Source: Coriobacteriia bacterium (GTDB lineage: Bacteria > Actinomycetota > Coriobacteriia > Coriobacteriales > QAMH01). From it: a stretch of DNA of 17,585 bases. Positions 1 through 8,439 of the stretch are shown in pieces. The stretch is taken from assembly GCA_900758075.1 (NCBI GenBank), contig CAAEQF010000082.1:1-17585 (forward strand). Direction: 5' to 3'. Under the pieces are notes generated by a model. It was not told the DNA's origin, did no database searches, and saw only the letters and a program-made list of their open reading frames with translations. A program made the translations under genes and the position numbers. Positions within the stretch are counted from its first letter, which is position 1. Each line of letters opens with the position of its first letter.

Positions 1-2012
1 GCGTCGAAGACGGCCTGCGCTACCAGACGCTGCTCGGCGTAACGGGATCGGGGAAGACCTTCACGATGGCAAAGGTCATCGAGAAGGTGCAGATGCCCAC
101 TCTCGTGCTCGCGCCCAACAAGACCTTGGCAGCCCAGCTGGCAAGCGAGCTGCGTGAGTTCTTCCCGGACAATGCGGTCAACTACTTCGTGAGCTACTAT
201 GATTACTACCAGCCCGAAGCCTACGTCCCCCAGACCGATACCTACATCGAGAAGGATTCCTCCATCAACGAGGAAGTCGAGAAAATGCGCCATGCAGCCA
301 CTGCGGCGCTCCTGACGCGCAAGGACGTCATCATCGTCGCGAGCGTGAGCTGCATCTACGGCATCGGCTCGCCGCAGAACTACGCCGACATGTCGGTTTT
401 CCTCGACTGCGACGTGCCCATGGACCGCGACGACTTCATCTACAAGCTCATCGAGATGCAGTACGACCGCAACGACTACGAGCTCGAGCGCGGCACGTTC
501 CGCGTGCGCGGCGATGTGGTGGACGTGTTCCCGCCGTATATGGACGACATGCTGCGCATCGAGTTCTTTGGCGACGAGATCGAGTCGATCACGCAGGTCA
601 ATCGCGTGACGGGCGAGGAGGTCATGACCTACCGCTCGGTGCCCATCTGGCCCGCCTCGCACTACGTGACGAGCCGTCCGAGCGTCGAAAAGGCGCTCGT
701 GTCCATCTCTGACGAGCTGCGCCAGCGCCTTGGCGAGCTCAAGGAAAACGGCAAGCTTCTCGAGGCGCAGCGCCTTGAGCAGCGCACGTCGTACGATCTC
801 GAGATGCTCGAGACCATGGGCTTTTGCACGGGCATCGAGAACTACTCGCGCCATCTGGACGGGCGCGAGCCAGGCGAGCCGCCCTACACGCTGCTCGATT
901 ACTTTGGGCGTCACGATTTCTTGACCATCATCGACGAGAGCCATGTGACCGTGCCGCAGATCCGCGGCATGCACGAGGGCGACCGCAGCCGCAAGGTCAC
1001 GCTGGTGGAGCACGGGTTCCGTCTGCCCAGCGCGCTCGACAACCGTCCCCTGCGCTTCGACGAGTTCGAAGAGCGCGTCCCACAGTTCATCTACGTCTCG
1101 GCGACGCCGGGCGACTACGAGGAGCGCGTCAGCGAGCAGACCGTCGAGCAGATCATTCGCCCGACGGGTCTTTTGGACCCCGACATCGAGGTCAGGCCCA
1201 CAAAGGGGCAGATCGACGACATCCTCGACATGGTGAAGGACACCGTGGCAAAAGACGAGCGCGTGCTCATCACGACGCTCACCAAGAAGATGGCCGAAGA
1301 GCTCACCGACTACCTGCTCGACCAGGGCGTGAAGGCGCGCTACCTCCACAGCGACATCGGGACGGTCGAGCGCGTGGAGATCTTGCGCGACCTGCGTCTG
1401 GGCGAATTTGACGTGCTCGTGGGCATCAACCTGCTGCGCGAGGGTCTCGACTTGCCCGAGGTGAGCTTGATTGCGATCTTGGATGCCGACAAGGAGGGGT
1501 TCCTGCGCAACAAGCGCAGCCTCATCCAGACCATCGGCCGCGCGGCACGCAACGCGGACGGGCATGTCGTCATGTACGCCGACACCATCACCGACTCGAT
1601 GCGCATCGCGCTCGACGAGACGGCGCGCCGTCGCCGCATCCAGATGGCCTACAACGAGGAGCACGGCATCGAGCCCAAGACGGTGCGCAAGGCCATCAGT
1701 TCCATCATGGACGAGCTCGAGCAGGGCAAGGGCGCAAGCGAGATCTCGACGTCCGAGGCGCTCGCCCGGGAAGTCTCGGAGTTGGGCAAGGACGAGGTCA
1801 TGCGCATGATCCATGTGCTCGAGGAGCAGATGGCGGAAGCCTCGCAATCGCTTGACTTCGAGGCCGCCGCGCGTCTGCGCGACCAGGCGGTGAGCTTGCG
1901 CGCGCAAGTCGAGAGCACCGACGAGGAAGACGCCCTCAAACGCCTCAAATCGACGGCACGCAAGGGCTCGTTTGCGGGTACGCGCAAAAACATCGGCAAA
2001 CGCAGGCGCTAA
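1..2012 (+). CDS. uvrB: UvrABC excinuclease subunit B (5' end outside window)
   Basis: UvrB is the damage-verifying helicase-like subunit of bacterial nucleotide excision repair. It is loaded by UvrA and recruits UvrC for the incisions. The frame is open from base 3, so the start codon lies upstream; about 670 residues are present and only some 20-30 are missing against the usual family length. Visible motifs are Walker A GVTGSGKT (bases 36-59), the Tyr-rich beta-hairpin segment YYDYYQPEAYVP near base 195, the Walker B/DEAD-like box DESH (933-944), helicase C-terminal motifs ending in QTIGRAARN (about 1528-1554), and a C-terminal UVR domain (LDFEAAARLRDQA, about 1852-1890) that contacts UvrC. 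The ATG at 66 is internal, since the Walker A motif lies before it. The gene is convergent with the next one, with 23 bases between stop codons and no clear terminator. No defects are seen. Confidence 0.97.
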   Translation, partial: VEDGLRYQTLLGVTGSGKTFTMAKVIEKVQMPTLVLAPNKTLAAQLASELREFFPDNAVNYFVSYYDYYQPEAYVPQTDTYIEKDSSINEEVEKMRHAATAALLTRKDVIIVASVSCIYGIGSPQNYADMSVFLDCDVPMDRDDFIYKLIEMQYDRNDYELERGTFRVRGDVVDVFPPYMDDMLRIEFFGDEIESITQVNRVTGEEVMTYRSVPIWPASHYVTSRPSVEKALVSISDELRQRLGELKENGKLLEAQRLEQRTSYDLEMLETMGFCTGIENYSRHLDGREPGEPPYTLLDYFGRHDFLTIIDESHVTVPQIRGMHEGDRSRKVTLVEHGFRLPSALDNRPLRFDEFEERVPQFIYVSATPGDYEERVSEQTVEQIIRPTGLLDPDIEVRPTKGQIDDILDMVKDTVAKDERVLITTLTKKMAEELTDYLLDQGVKARYLHSDIGTVERVEILRDLRLGEFDVLVGINLLREGLDLPEVSLIAILDADKEGFLRNKRSLIQTIGRAARNADGHVVMYADTITDSMRIALDETARRRRIQMAYNEEHGIEPKTVRKAISSIMDELEQGKGASEISTSEALAREVSELGKDEVMRMIHVLEEQMAEASQSLDFEAAARLRDQAVSLRAQVESTDEEDALKRLKSTARKGSFAGTRKNIGKRRR

Positions 2013-2035
2013 GGGACAAGCGCCCGCCCTTCAGC

Positions 2036-2725
2036 TCAGTCCGAGACAATTTCGTCGTAGGCGCTCTCGTGCTTCTCTCCACATACCGCGCAGCCCGTCT
2101 CGCGGTAGTAGTCGACGACGCGCTCCGTGAAACTCGTGTCGTGGTATTTCGAGCAGACGGGGCACTTGGAAAGCACACGCGTGATGCTGCTGCCGTGCCG
2201 CACGGTGGTGGCGGCAGACGCCGGGTGGTAGACGGTCTTGTAGACAGGCTCGCGTTGGACGGCAGTGTGGTGCACAAGCTTCGTGTGCTTTCTGGCAGCT
2301 GGCTGCCCCGTTGCTTCACGGGATGCGCCCGCATCAGACGAGGAAGCAGGTGAGGGAGACGATGGGGGAGAGGCGCTTTGCTGCGATGGTGGAGTTGCCG
2401 GCTGTCCGGGGGCTGCGCTCTCATCCGCAGGACCAGTGGCCGGGACCTCGTCAGAAGTGCCCGACGGCGCTTCTTGCTCTTCCGGCAGCAGCGCCGAGAT
2501 GACCCCGAACGCGGGCTCGTCGTCTGCTGCGGCTTCGCCCGAAGTGGTGTTGCGGTGTGCGGGCGCGGCTGCTGAGCGCTCCTCGAGACGCGCGTCCCCG
2601 ATAGAGGCGGAAAGACTCGTGATGCCAATCAGGCACATGAGAACGGATGCCGCGAGCACAATGCCGCGGTGCTTTTGGCTTGTTTGAATGCGGCGCCTGT
2701 TCCCCCCAGAACCGACGACTGCCAA
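2036..2725 (-). CDS. Membrane-anchored protein with C-terminal two-CxxC zinc-ribbon-like domain
   Basis: Function unknown. The protein has 229 residues with a TTG start at 2725, preceded by AAGGAG five bases upstream. A basic N-terminus (NRRR, QKHR) is followed by one hydrophobic segment at about residues 21-40. Next comes a low-complexity Ala/Ser/Pro/Glu-rich stretch (about 45-145) that looks like a flexible wall-spanning linker. The tail (about 146-229) carries His/Tyr-rich segments such as HHTAVQREPVYKTVYHPA, then C188-x2-C191 and C212-x2-C215, a likely structural zinc site. Similar His/Tyr-plus-CxxC tails occur, as I recall, in surface proteins of Coriobacteriia. Inference: it is anchored by its N-terminus with the Cys domain outside. 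It lies 12 bases downstream of the next minus-strand gene and its Shine-Dalgarno overlaps that gene's stop, so the two are probably one operon. Some linker residues may belong to a cleaved form if the segment is a signal peptide instead. Confidence 0.8.
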   Translation of the reverse strand: MAVVGSGGNRRRIQTSQKHRGIVLAASVLMCLIGITSLSASIGDARLEERSAAAPAHRNTTSGEAAADDEPAFGVISALLPEEQEAPSGTSDEVPATGPADESAAPGQPATPPSQQSASPPSSPSPASSSDAGASREATGQPAARKHTKLVHHTAVQREPVYKTVYHPASAATTVRHGSSITRVLSKCPVCSKYHDTSFTERVVDYYRETGCAVCGEKHESAYDEIVSD

Positions 2726-2737
2726 ACGAGCTCCTTA

Positions 2738-3025
2738 TTATCTGGTGACCATGAGAACGATGATGACGACGATGAGGATGATGAAGCCGAGTGCTTCGAG
2801 GCGGACCATCCAAGCGCCGCGGTTTTCTTTCTTGATAGCGCGGGCGATATCGTTTTCGTCCATCTCGGGATGGGTGAGTTTGAGGAACTCCGCATAGGTC
2901 ATGTCCTCGGGGATGATGACCTTGCCGTCTTTGTCACGCGGGAGCTTGTTGTGGTCGAACTCGCGTACGCGCTCGACGCGCTGCTTGTCCGCATTCTCCT
3001 CGGCCCGTTTTTGCTCTTCAGTCAT
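2738..3025 (-). CDS. Small C-terminally membrane-anchored protein with EF-hand-like loop
   Basis: Function unknown. The start is taken at the ATG at 3025 (MTEEQKRAEENADK), which has GAGGAG seven bases upstream; an upstream extension to 3109 would add 28 poorly protein-like residues. The product has 95 residues: a charged, probably helical N-terminus, a central segment containing DKDGKVIIPED, and a hydrophobic C-terminal helix (about residues 76-93) ending VTR. This suggests a tail-anchored protein facing the cytoplasm. The loop around DKDGKVIIPE fits positions 3, 5, 6, 8 and 12 of an EF-hand calcium loop, but position 1 is Pro, so metal binding is only a possibility. It is the first gene of a two-gene minus-strand operon with the zinc-ribbon protein downstream, and is divergent from the lipoprotein gene at 3194. 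Confidence 0.8.
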   Translation of the reverse strand: MTEEQKRAEENADKQRVERVREFDHNKLPRDKDGKVIIPEDMTYAEFLKLTHPEMDENDIARAIKKENRGAWMVRLEALGFIILIVVIIVLMVTR

Positions 3026-3193
3026 AGCGCTCCTCGCAAATCGTAGGTTAGAGGGCAGTGTAGCGTACCCGCGAGACGGGAATGCGCGGGACTGGGCGAA
3101 CGGTGGCATATTTCAGCAGTATTTAAGGAACGGAAGGTATCTGTGTCGGGGTATGCTAACGTGCGTATGTACGAGAACCGATCTGGAGGGTGT
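3026..3193. promoter_or_regulatory. Divergent control region between the minus-strand pair and the lipoprotein-pgk run
   Basis: These 168 bases separate two divergently transcribed units, so promoters in both directions are expected. The best -10-like hexamers I see are TACACT read on the minus strand (3057-3062) and TATGCT on the plus strand (3152-3157). Neither has a convincing -35 at 16-18 bases, so their positions are tentative. A GGAGGG at 3185-3190 is the ribosome binding site of the plus-strand gene. Confidence 0.35.
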
Positions 3194-3934
3194 ATGACCT
3201 CACTGAAACGCGTCTTGATCGTCGCCTGCGCCGTCGCGCTCGCTGCCTGCGGATGCTTTGCGCTTGCGGGCTGCGGCAAGCAAGCCGCGGCAACCTGGGC
3301 GCATGGCGATGTGTCCGAAGAAGACGTGACGAAGACCATCGAGACCATGCGGGCAAACTACGGTCTGACCGACGACGCGACTTGGGCGTCGTTCATCGCC
3401 ATGAAGGCGTACGACTCTACCGCGAACTCCGATGGGCAGACGACAACGGACGGCACGGTCGCCGACCTGCGCACCTACGTCATCAACCAGATGCTCAAGA
3501 CCGATGTCATCGACTACGAGGTCAAAGAGCAGAACATCACCGTCTCGGACGACGAGCTCGACGCCTATGTCGACCAGCAGCGAAAGGCGGTCGAGAGCCA
3601 GTACATGGCGGGCGTCTTCGAGAGCTACCTGCAAAAGCAGGGCTACAAGAGCCTCGACGAGTACAAGGAGCAGGCGCGCAAGGCGCTCGCCGAGCAGAAG
3701 CTCGCCGAGCAAAACGGCGCGAGCGAAGACGACGAGAGCGCCTGGAATTCGTATGTGGACGGCCTGATGCAGAACGCCGACATCCACATCAACGACATGC
3801 CGAGCGGTCTTTCCTACGACGTCGACCTGTCATCCGCAGCAGCGACATCGTCTGGCGTCAGCTCCGACGCGACGGCTTCGAGCGAGGGGGACGCCACCCA
3901 GGGCACGAGCGGCACCGACTCATCCGGCAACTAA
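3194..3934 (+). CDS. SurA/PrsA-type N-domain lipoprotein without a PPIase domain
   Basis: This is probably an extracytoplasmic folding-helper-like lipoprotein. With the ATG at 3194 it has 246 residues: a basic N-terminus (SLKR), a hydrophobic stretch and the lipobox L-A-G-C27, so Cys27 would be lipidated. GGAGGG sits just upstream of this ATG; upstream start codons would push the signal peptide inward. Residues about 38-180 resemble SurA/trigger-factor-like chaperone domains: a leading VSEEDVTKTIE helix, LRTYVINQMLKTDVIDYEVKEQNITVSDDELDAYV, then QGYKSLDEYKEQARKALAEQKL. No parvulin or other peptidyl-prolyl isomerase domain follows; the last 50 or so residues are a Ser/Ala/Thr/Asp-rich tail. 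It ends 28 bases before pgk on the same strand and may share its transcript, though the link to glycolysis is not obvious. The family call is from motif memory, not a search. Confidence 0.82.
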   Translation: MTSLKRVLIVACAVALAACGCFALAGCGKQAAATWAHGDVSEEDVTKTIETMRANYGLTDDATWASFIAMKAYDSTANSDGQTTTDGTVADLRTYVINQMLKTDVIDYEVKEQNITVSDDELDAYVDQQRKAVESQYMAGVFESYLQKQGYKSLDEYKEQARKALAEQKLAEQNGASEDDESAWNSYVDGLMQNADIHINDMPSGLSYDVDLSSAAATSSGVSSDATASSEGDATQGTSGTDSSGN

Positions 3935-3962
3935 CACAAATCGACACAAAAGGGGAGACCAG

Positions 3963-5180
<1,218 letters not shown>

Positions 5181-5210
5181 TTTTTACAAGAAAGACGCGA
5201 GGTAACGAAG

Positions 5211-6056
5211 ATGGGTCTTTTCGGCAAGCCGAAAGGCGGCGCGACGGAGACGGCGGCGCCGCGTAAGTTCAAGCGCAAACCGGTCATGGCCGGCAACTGG
5301 AAGATGAACAAGACGACTGCAGAGGCGGTCACGCTGTCCCAGAACATCTCGTGGGGCTCGAACAAGGCGGAGTGGAAAGAACTCGACGTCATCTTGTGCC
5401 CGCCGTTCGTCGACCTGAAGTCCGTCTACAACGTCATCGCCTTCGACAAGGCGAGCATGGAGCTCGGCGCGCAGGACGTGTTCTGGGAAGAGGAAGGGGC
5501 GTTTACCGGCGCGATATCGCCGCGTATGCTCTCCGAAATTCACTGTGCGTACTGCATCGTCGGCCATTCCGAGCGTCGCGGCTACTTCCACGAGACCGAC
5601 GAGGACGTGAACAAGAAGGTCAAGGCGCTCATCGCGCATGGCATCAAGCCGATCGTGTGCTGCGGCGAAAGCTTGGAGGTGCGCGAGGCGAACGGCACGC
5701 TCGATCACATCACCCGTCAGGTCGAAGCGGCGTTTGCCGACGTCTCCCCCCAAGACATCGCGGCGTCGATCGTTGCCTACGAGCCCATCTGGGCCATCGG
5801 CACGGGGCATGCGGCCACGCCCGATCAGGCGCAGGAGGTCTGCGCGCACATCCGCGCCGTGATTGCCTCTGTGGCAGGTGCGGGCGTCGCGGACGAGGTC
5901 CGCATCCTCTACGGCGGCTCGATGAAGCCCGAAAACGCCGCGCAGTTCCTGCCGCTTCCCGATGTGGACGGCGGGCTCATCGGCGGCGCCGCACTCGACG
6001 CGAAGAAGTTCTGCGAGCTCGTAGACCTTGCGCTCAAGCACTGCTGCGAAAAATAG
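5211..6056 (+). CDS. tpiA: Triosephosphate isomerase with N-terminal extension
   Basis: It interconverts dihydroxyacetone phosphate and glyceraldehyde 3-phosphate. It has 281 residues against about 250 for the family. The excess is mostly an N-terminal extension of about 24 residues (starting MGLFGKPKGGATETAAPRK) before the usual start of the barrel. The ATG at 5211 has GAGG eight bases upstream, and the only other candidate, Met26 in VMAGNWKMN, has no ribosome binding site, so the extension looks genuine. Catalytic residues are in place: Lys31 in AGNWKMN, His119 in IVGHSERR, Glu191 in AYEPIWAIGTG, and the phosphate-binding ILYGGSMKPENA loop. It is 30 bases after pgk and 105 bases before gpmI on the same strand, and is probably cotranscribed with both. 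Confidence 0.97.
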   Translation: MGLFGKPKGGATETAAPRKFKRKPVMAGNWKMNKTTAEAVTLSQNISWGSNKAEWKELDVILCPPFVDLKSVYNVIAFDKASMELGAQDVFWEEEGAFTGAISPRMLSEIHCAYCIVGHSERRGYFHETDEDVNKKVKALIAHGIKPIVCCGESLEVREANGTLDHITRQVEAAFADVSPQDIAASIVAYEPIWAIGTGHAATPDQAQEVCAHIRAVIASVAGAGVADEVRILYGGSMKPENAAQFLPLPDVDGGLIGGAALDAKKFCELVDLALKHCCEK

Positions 6057-6064
6057 GAAATCCT

Positions 6065-6091
6065 GCGCCCCGGCACCTATCGTCGGGGCGC
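6065..6091 (+). other. 8-bp inverted repeat between tpiA and gpmI
   Basis: GCGCCCCG (6065-6072) and CGGGGCGC (6084-6091) pair perfectly around an 11-base loop, just after the tpiA stop. The sequence after the stem (TCGGCTGTTTGG) has no real T-tract. It is more likely an mRNA-stabilising or attenuating hairpin within the operon than a strong terminator. Confidence 0.5.
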
Positions 6092-6161
6092 TCGGCTGTT
6101 TGGTGCGCGCTGCGGCTTTTCCGGCCGTACGCGACGCGAATCTGTAAGGAGCGCGAAAGAC

Positions 6162-7709
6162 ATGAAACCTGTTCTGCTTGCCATCATGGACGGCTTCGGG
6201 CTTGCCCCCGATGGCCCGGGCAACGCAATCTCGTTGGCGAACAAGCCCTTCTACGATGACCTGTGGTCAAAGTGCCCGCATACGACGCTCGGTGCGTCTG
6301 GGCGCGACGTGGGGCTTCCCGACGGCCAGATGGGCAATTCCGAGGTCGGGCACCTCAACATGGGCTCGGGGCGCGTCGTCCACCAAGAGCTCACGCGCAT
6401 CAACGACGCGTGCGAGGACGGTTCGATCGAGAAAAACGAGGTCCTCATCGAGGCCATCGACAAGGCAGTGGCCTCCGGGAACGCCGTGCATTTCCTCGGC
6501 TTGCTTTCTGACGGTGGCGTGCACAGCAACATGGCCCACCTCGAGGCGCTCATCAAGATGGCGGCCAAACGCGGTGCACGCGACCTGCGTGTTCACGCGT
6601 TCATGGACGGCCGCGACGTCGACCCCAAGAGCGGCGCCGGCTACATGCAGCGCCTCATCGACTACGACGAGGACATATTCTTCAAGTATCAGGGCACCGA
6701 GGTCTCCATTTCGACAATCTCGGGTCGCTACTATGCCATGGACCGCGACAGGCGCTGGGATCGCGTTCAGACGGCGTGGACGGCCATCGCGATGGCAGGC
6801 GGCAAGGGGTTTGGCAAGGGCCGTCCCGTGCAGGCGATCAACGCCTCCTACAACGCGGGCATCACCGACGAGTTCATCATCCCGACGGTGCTTGACCACA
6901 GGGGCGTGCGCCACGGCGACACGATGATCTTCTTCAACTTCCGCCCCGACCGCGCCCGCGAGCTGACGCGCGCGTTCACGGACAAGGACTTCGACGGCTT
7001 CGAGCGCCCCTATGTGCCCGAGGTCAACTTCGTCTGCCTGACCGAGTATGACCCCGATATCGACGCGCCGGTCGCATTCCCCAAGGTCTTCCCGGAAAAC
7101 ACCCTCGCGGACTACCTGGCCGAAAACGGCCTCACGCAGTACCACACCGCAGAGACCGAGAAGTATGCGCACGTCACGTTTTTCTTCAACGGCGGGGTGG
7201 AACAGCCCAAGCCGGGCGAGCAGCGCAAGCTGATCGCGAGCCCCAAGGTGGCGACGTACGACCTGCAGCCCGAGATGTCTGAGCCCGAGGTTACCGCGAC
7301 GCTCGAAGAAGCCATCAACAACGATGCGGCAGACGTCTACATCGTCAACTACGCCAACTGCGACATGGTTGGCCACACGGGCGTTATCCCGGCGGCGGTC
7401 AAGGCCGTCGAGGCGGTCGACCACGGCCTGTCTCGCATCGTGCCCGCAATCCTCGCCAAAGGCGGTGCCGCCCTCATCACGGCAGACCACGGCAATGCGG
7501 ACAAGGAGCTGGCAGATGACGGCGTGAGCCCGTTTACGGCGCATACCACCAATCGTGTCCCGTTCATCTTGGCAAGCGGCGATACAACGCTCGGCCTGCA
7601 GGACACGGGTGAGGGCAGGCTCGCGGATGTGGCCCCGACGCTCGTCGATATCCTGAGCCTGGAAAAACCTTCTGAATGGACTGGAAATTCATTGTTGACT
7701 CGCGAATAG
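6162..7709 (+). CDS. gpmI: 2,3-bisphosphoglycerate-independent phosphoglycerate mutase
   Basis: It converts 3-phosphoglycerate to 2-phosphoglycerate through a phosphoserine intermediate, using two metal ions (usually Mn2+), in the alkaline phosphatase superfamily. It has 515 residues, the normal length (about 510). The ATG at 6162 has AAGGAG at 6146-6151. The metal ligand Asp10 lies in AIMDGFGL and the catalytic Ser60 in MGNSEVGHLNMGSGR. SDGGVHS, HAFMDGRDVDPKSG, FFNFRPDRARELTRAF, NYANCDMVGHTG and the metal-binding TADHGNAD near the C-terminus follow in the expected order. It closes the pgk-tpiA-gpmI run. A promoter for the next gene overlaps its last codons, so secG can be made independently. 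No enolase gene follows. Confidence 0.98.
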   Translation: MKPVLLAIMDGFGLAPDGPGNAISLANKPFYDDLWSKCPHTTLGASGRDVGLPDGQMGNSEVGHLNMGSGRVVHQELTRINDACEDGSIEKNEVLIEAIDKAVASGNAVHFLGLLSDGGVHSNMAHLEALIKMAAKRGARDLRVHAFMDGRDVDPKSGAGYMQRLIDYDEDIFFKYQGTEVSISTISGRYYAMDRDRRWDRVQTAWTAIAMAGGKGFGKGRPVQAINASYNAGITDEFIIPTVLDHRGVRHGDTMIFFNFRPDRARELTRAFTDKDFDGFERPYVPEVNFVCLTEYDPDIDAPVAFPKVFPENTLADYLAENGLTQYHTAETEKYAHVTFFFNGGVEQPKPGEQRKLIASPKVATYDLQPEMSEPEVTATLEEAINNDAADVYIVNYANCDMVGHTGVIPAAVKAVEAVDHGLSRIVPAILAKGGAALITADHGNADKELADDGVSPFTAHTTNRVPFILASGDTTLGLQDTGEGRLADVAPTLVDILSLEKPSEWTGNSLLTRE

Positions 7710-7723
7710 CTTGTCGCTACAAT
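7695..7723 (+). promoter_or_regulatory. Sigma70-type promoter for secG-tRNA-Leu
   Basis: A -35 TTGACT (7695-7700) and a -10 TACAAT (7718-7723) are separated by exactly 17 bases; each matches consensus at five of six positions. The element overlaps the gpmI stop codon (7707-7709). The expected start site is near 7730, giving a leader of about 45 bases before secG. Confidence 0.75.
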
Positions 7724-7773
7724 ACTGAACTCGCAGCGCTGAGCGTTGCAAGTTTTTGAAGGAGCAAACGTAC

Positions 7774-8052
7774 GTGAACGCAATTCTTGACTTTATACAT
7801 TCGGCACCGTTTTGCTATGTGATGCTCGTAATTTGGGCCATCTCTGCAATTGGGCTGATTGTGTTTGTCATGATGCATTCCGGCAAGGGCACCGGCGTTT
7901 CCGAGGCCATTGCAGGCAGCATCTATGGCACCGATTCGGGGTCGAGCATTGTGGAGAAAAATCTCGACCGAATTACTGTGGTATTCGCGATTGTTTTTAT
8001 GGTATCGTTGCTTCTGCTGATGATTGCTTATCCTCATGGATCGATTGGCTAA
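7774..8052 (+). CDS. secG: Preprotein translocase subunit SecG
   Basis: SecG is the small accessory subunit of the SecYEG protein-conducting channel in the cytoplasmic membrane. The start is placed at GTG 7774, because GAAGGAG (7758-7764) lies nine bases before it. An in-frame TTG at 7756 overlaps that Shine-Dalgarno and is unlikely to be used. The product has 92 residues with two membrane helices (about residues 14-34 and 66-86). They are joined by a cytoplasmic loop rich in Gly/Ser (HSGKGTGVSEAIAGS) that matches the conserved SecG loop. It lies downstream of the glycolytic genes, an order seen in other Gram-positive bacteria, and is followed after 24 bases by a tRNA gene with a shared terminator. 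Confidence 0.93.
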   Translation: MNAILDFIHSAPFCYVMLVIWAISAIGLIVFVMMHSGKGTGVSEAIAGSIYGTDSGSSIVEKNLDRITVVFAIVFMVSLLLLMIAYPHGSIG

Positions 8053-8076
8053 GCAAGCGTCAAACCTTGATAACGT

Positions 8077-8166
8077 GTCGGAGTGGCGGAATGGCAGACG
8101 CGCTAGCTTGAGGTGCTAGTGCCTAATTTTACGGGCGTGGGGGTTCAAGTCCCCCCTCCGACACCA
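8077..8166 (+). tRNA. tRNA-Leu (anticodon GAG), CCA encoded
   Basis: This is a 90-base type II tRNA. The acceptor stem GTCGGAG (8077-8083) pairs with CTCCGAC; the discriminator A (8163) and an encoded CCA (8164-8166) follow. The anticodon stem CTAGC/GCTAG (8103-8107/8115-8119) encloses the loop TTGAGGT with anticodon GAG at 8110-8112, which reads CUC and CUU. A long variable arm follows (about TGCCTAATTTTACGGGCG). The T arm is GGGGG-TTCAAGT-CCCCC. It starts 24 bases after secG and has no promoter of its own that I can see, so it is probably processed from the secG transcript. Confidence 0.97.
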
Positions 8167-8178
8167 AAAGACTTGAAC

Positions 8179-8218
8179 GAACCGGCTGAGGTGAAAACGT
8201 CCCAGCCGGTTCTTTTTT
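8179..8218 (+). terminator. Rho-independent terminator of secG-tRNA-Leu
   Basis: A 10-bp perfect stem, GAACCGGCTG (8179-8188) and CAGCCGGTTC (8203-8212), with a 14-base loop is followed directly by six T residues (8213-8218). It lies 12 bases after the tRNA end. Confidence 0.93.
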
Positions 8219-8332
8219 ATTCTCGGGCTTGCCTATAGAGGGGTAATCTGCGCCAGATGAGGACGCATTAGGACACGTGCTCCGAGACAGCCCTCACCGC
8301 GAATTCCCAGGCCGCCGCCGTTTCTAAAATTA

Positions 8333-8365
8333 TTCTGGACTAACCAGAAAGCATGGTCGTATCAT
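8333..8365 (+). promoter_or_regulatory. Probable promoter and overlapping operator-like palindrome upstream of the CDF transporter
   Basis: A TGGACT (8336-8341) and a TATCAT (8360-8365) are spaced by 18 bases; the first matches the -35 consensus at four positions and the second the -10 consensus at five. A perfect 6-bp inverted repeat, TTCTGG-actaa-CCAGAA (8333-8349), covers the -35. This is the layout of a repressor operator. A metal-sensing regulator would be logical for an efflux gene, but no regulator gene is present in this window. Confidence 0.42.
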
Positions 8366-8439
8366 CCACGCTCAATATTGCGGACGGCGAGAAGGCGTGG
8401 GCATGCCTTTGCGTCGTCTTTTTTAAAAGGGAGCAAAAA

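Noticed and set aside
2013..2035. Bidirectional terminator between uvrB and the minus-strand pair
   Set aside because: Only a five-pair AAGGG/CCCTT stem is visible, with no T-tract on either strand.
3026..3193. Strong promoters in both directions
   Set aside because: Only isolated -10-like hexamers were found; no paired -35 at proper spacing, so they are kept only as a low-confidence region.
7756..7773. Upstream TTG start for SecG
   Set aside because: The TTG overlaps the GAAGGAG that is correctly spaced for the GTG at 7774, and the extra residues are not typical of SecG N-termini.
8353..8439. 29-residue N-terminal extension of the CDF transporter
   Set aside because: Its ATG lies inside the proposed promoter, while the ATG at 8440 has a proper Shine-Dalgarno.
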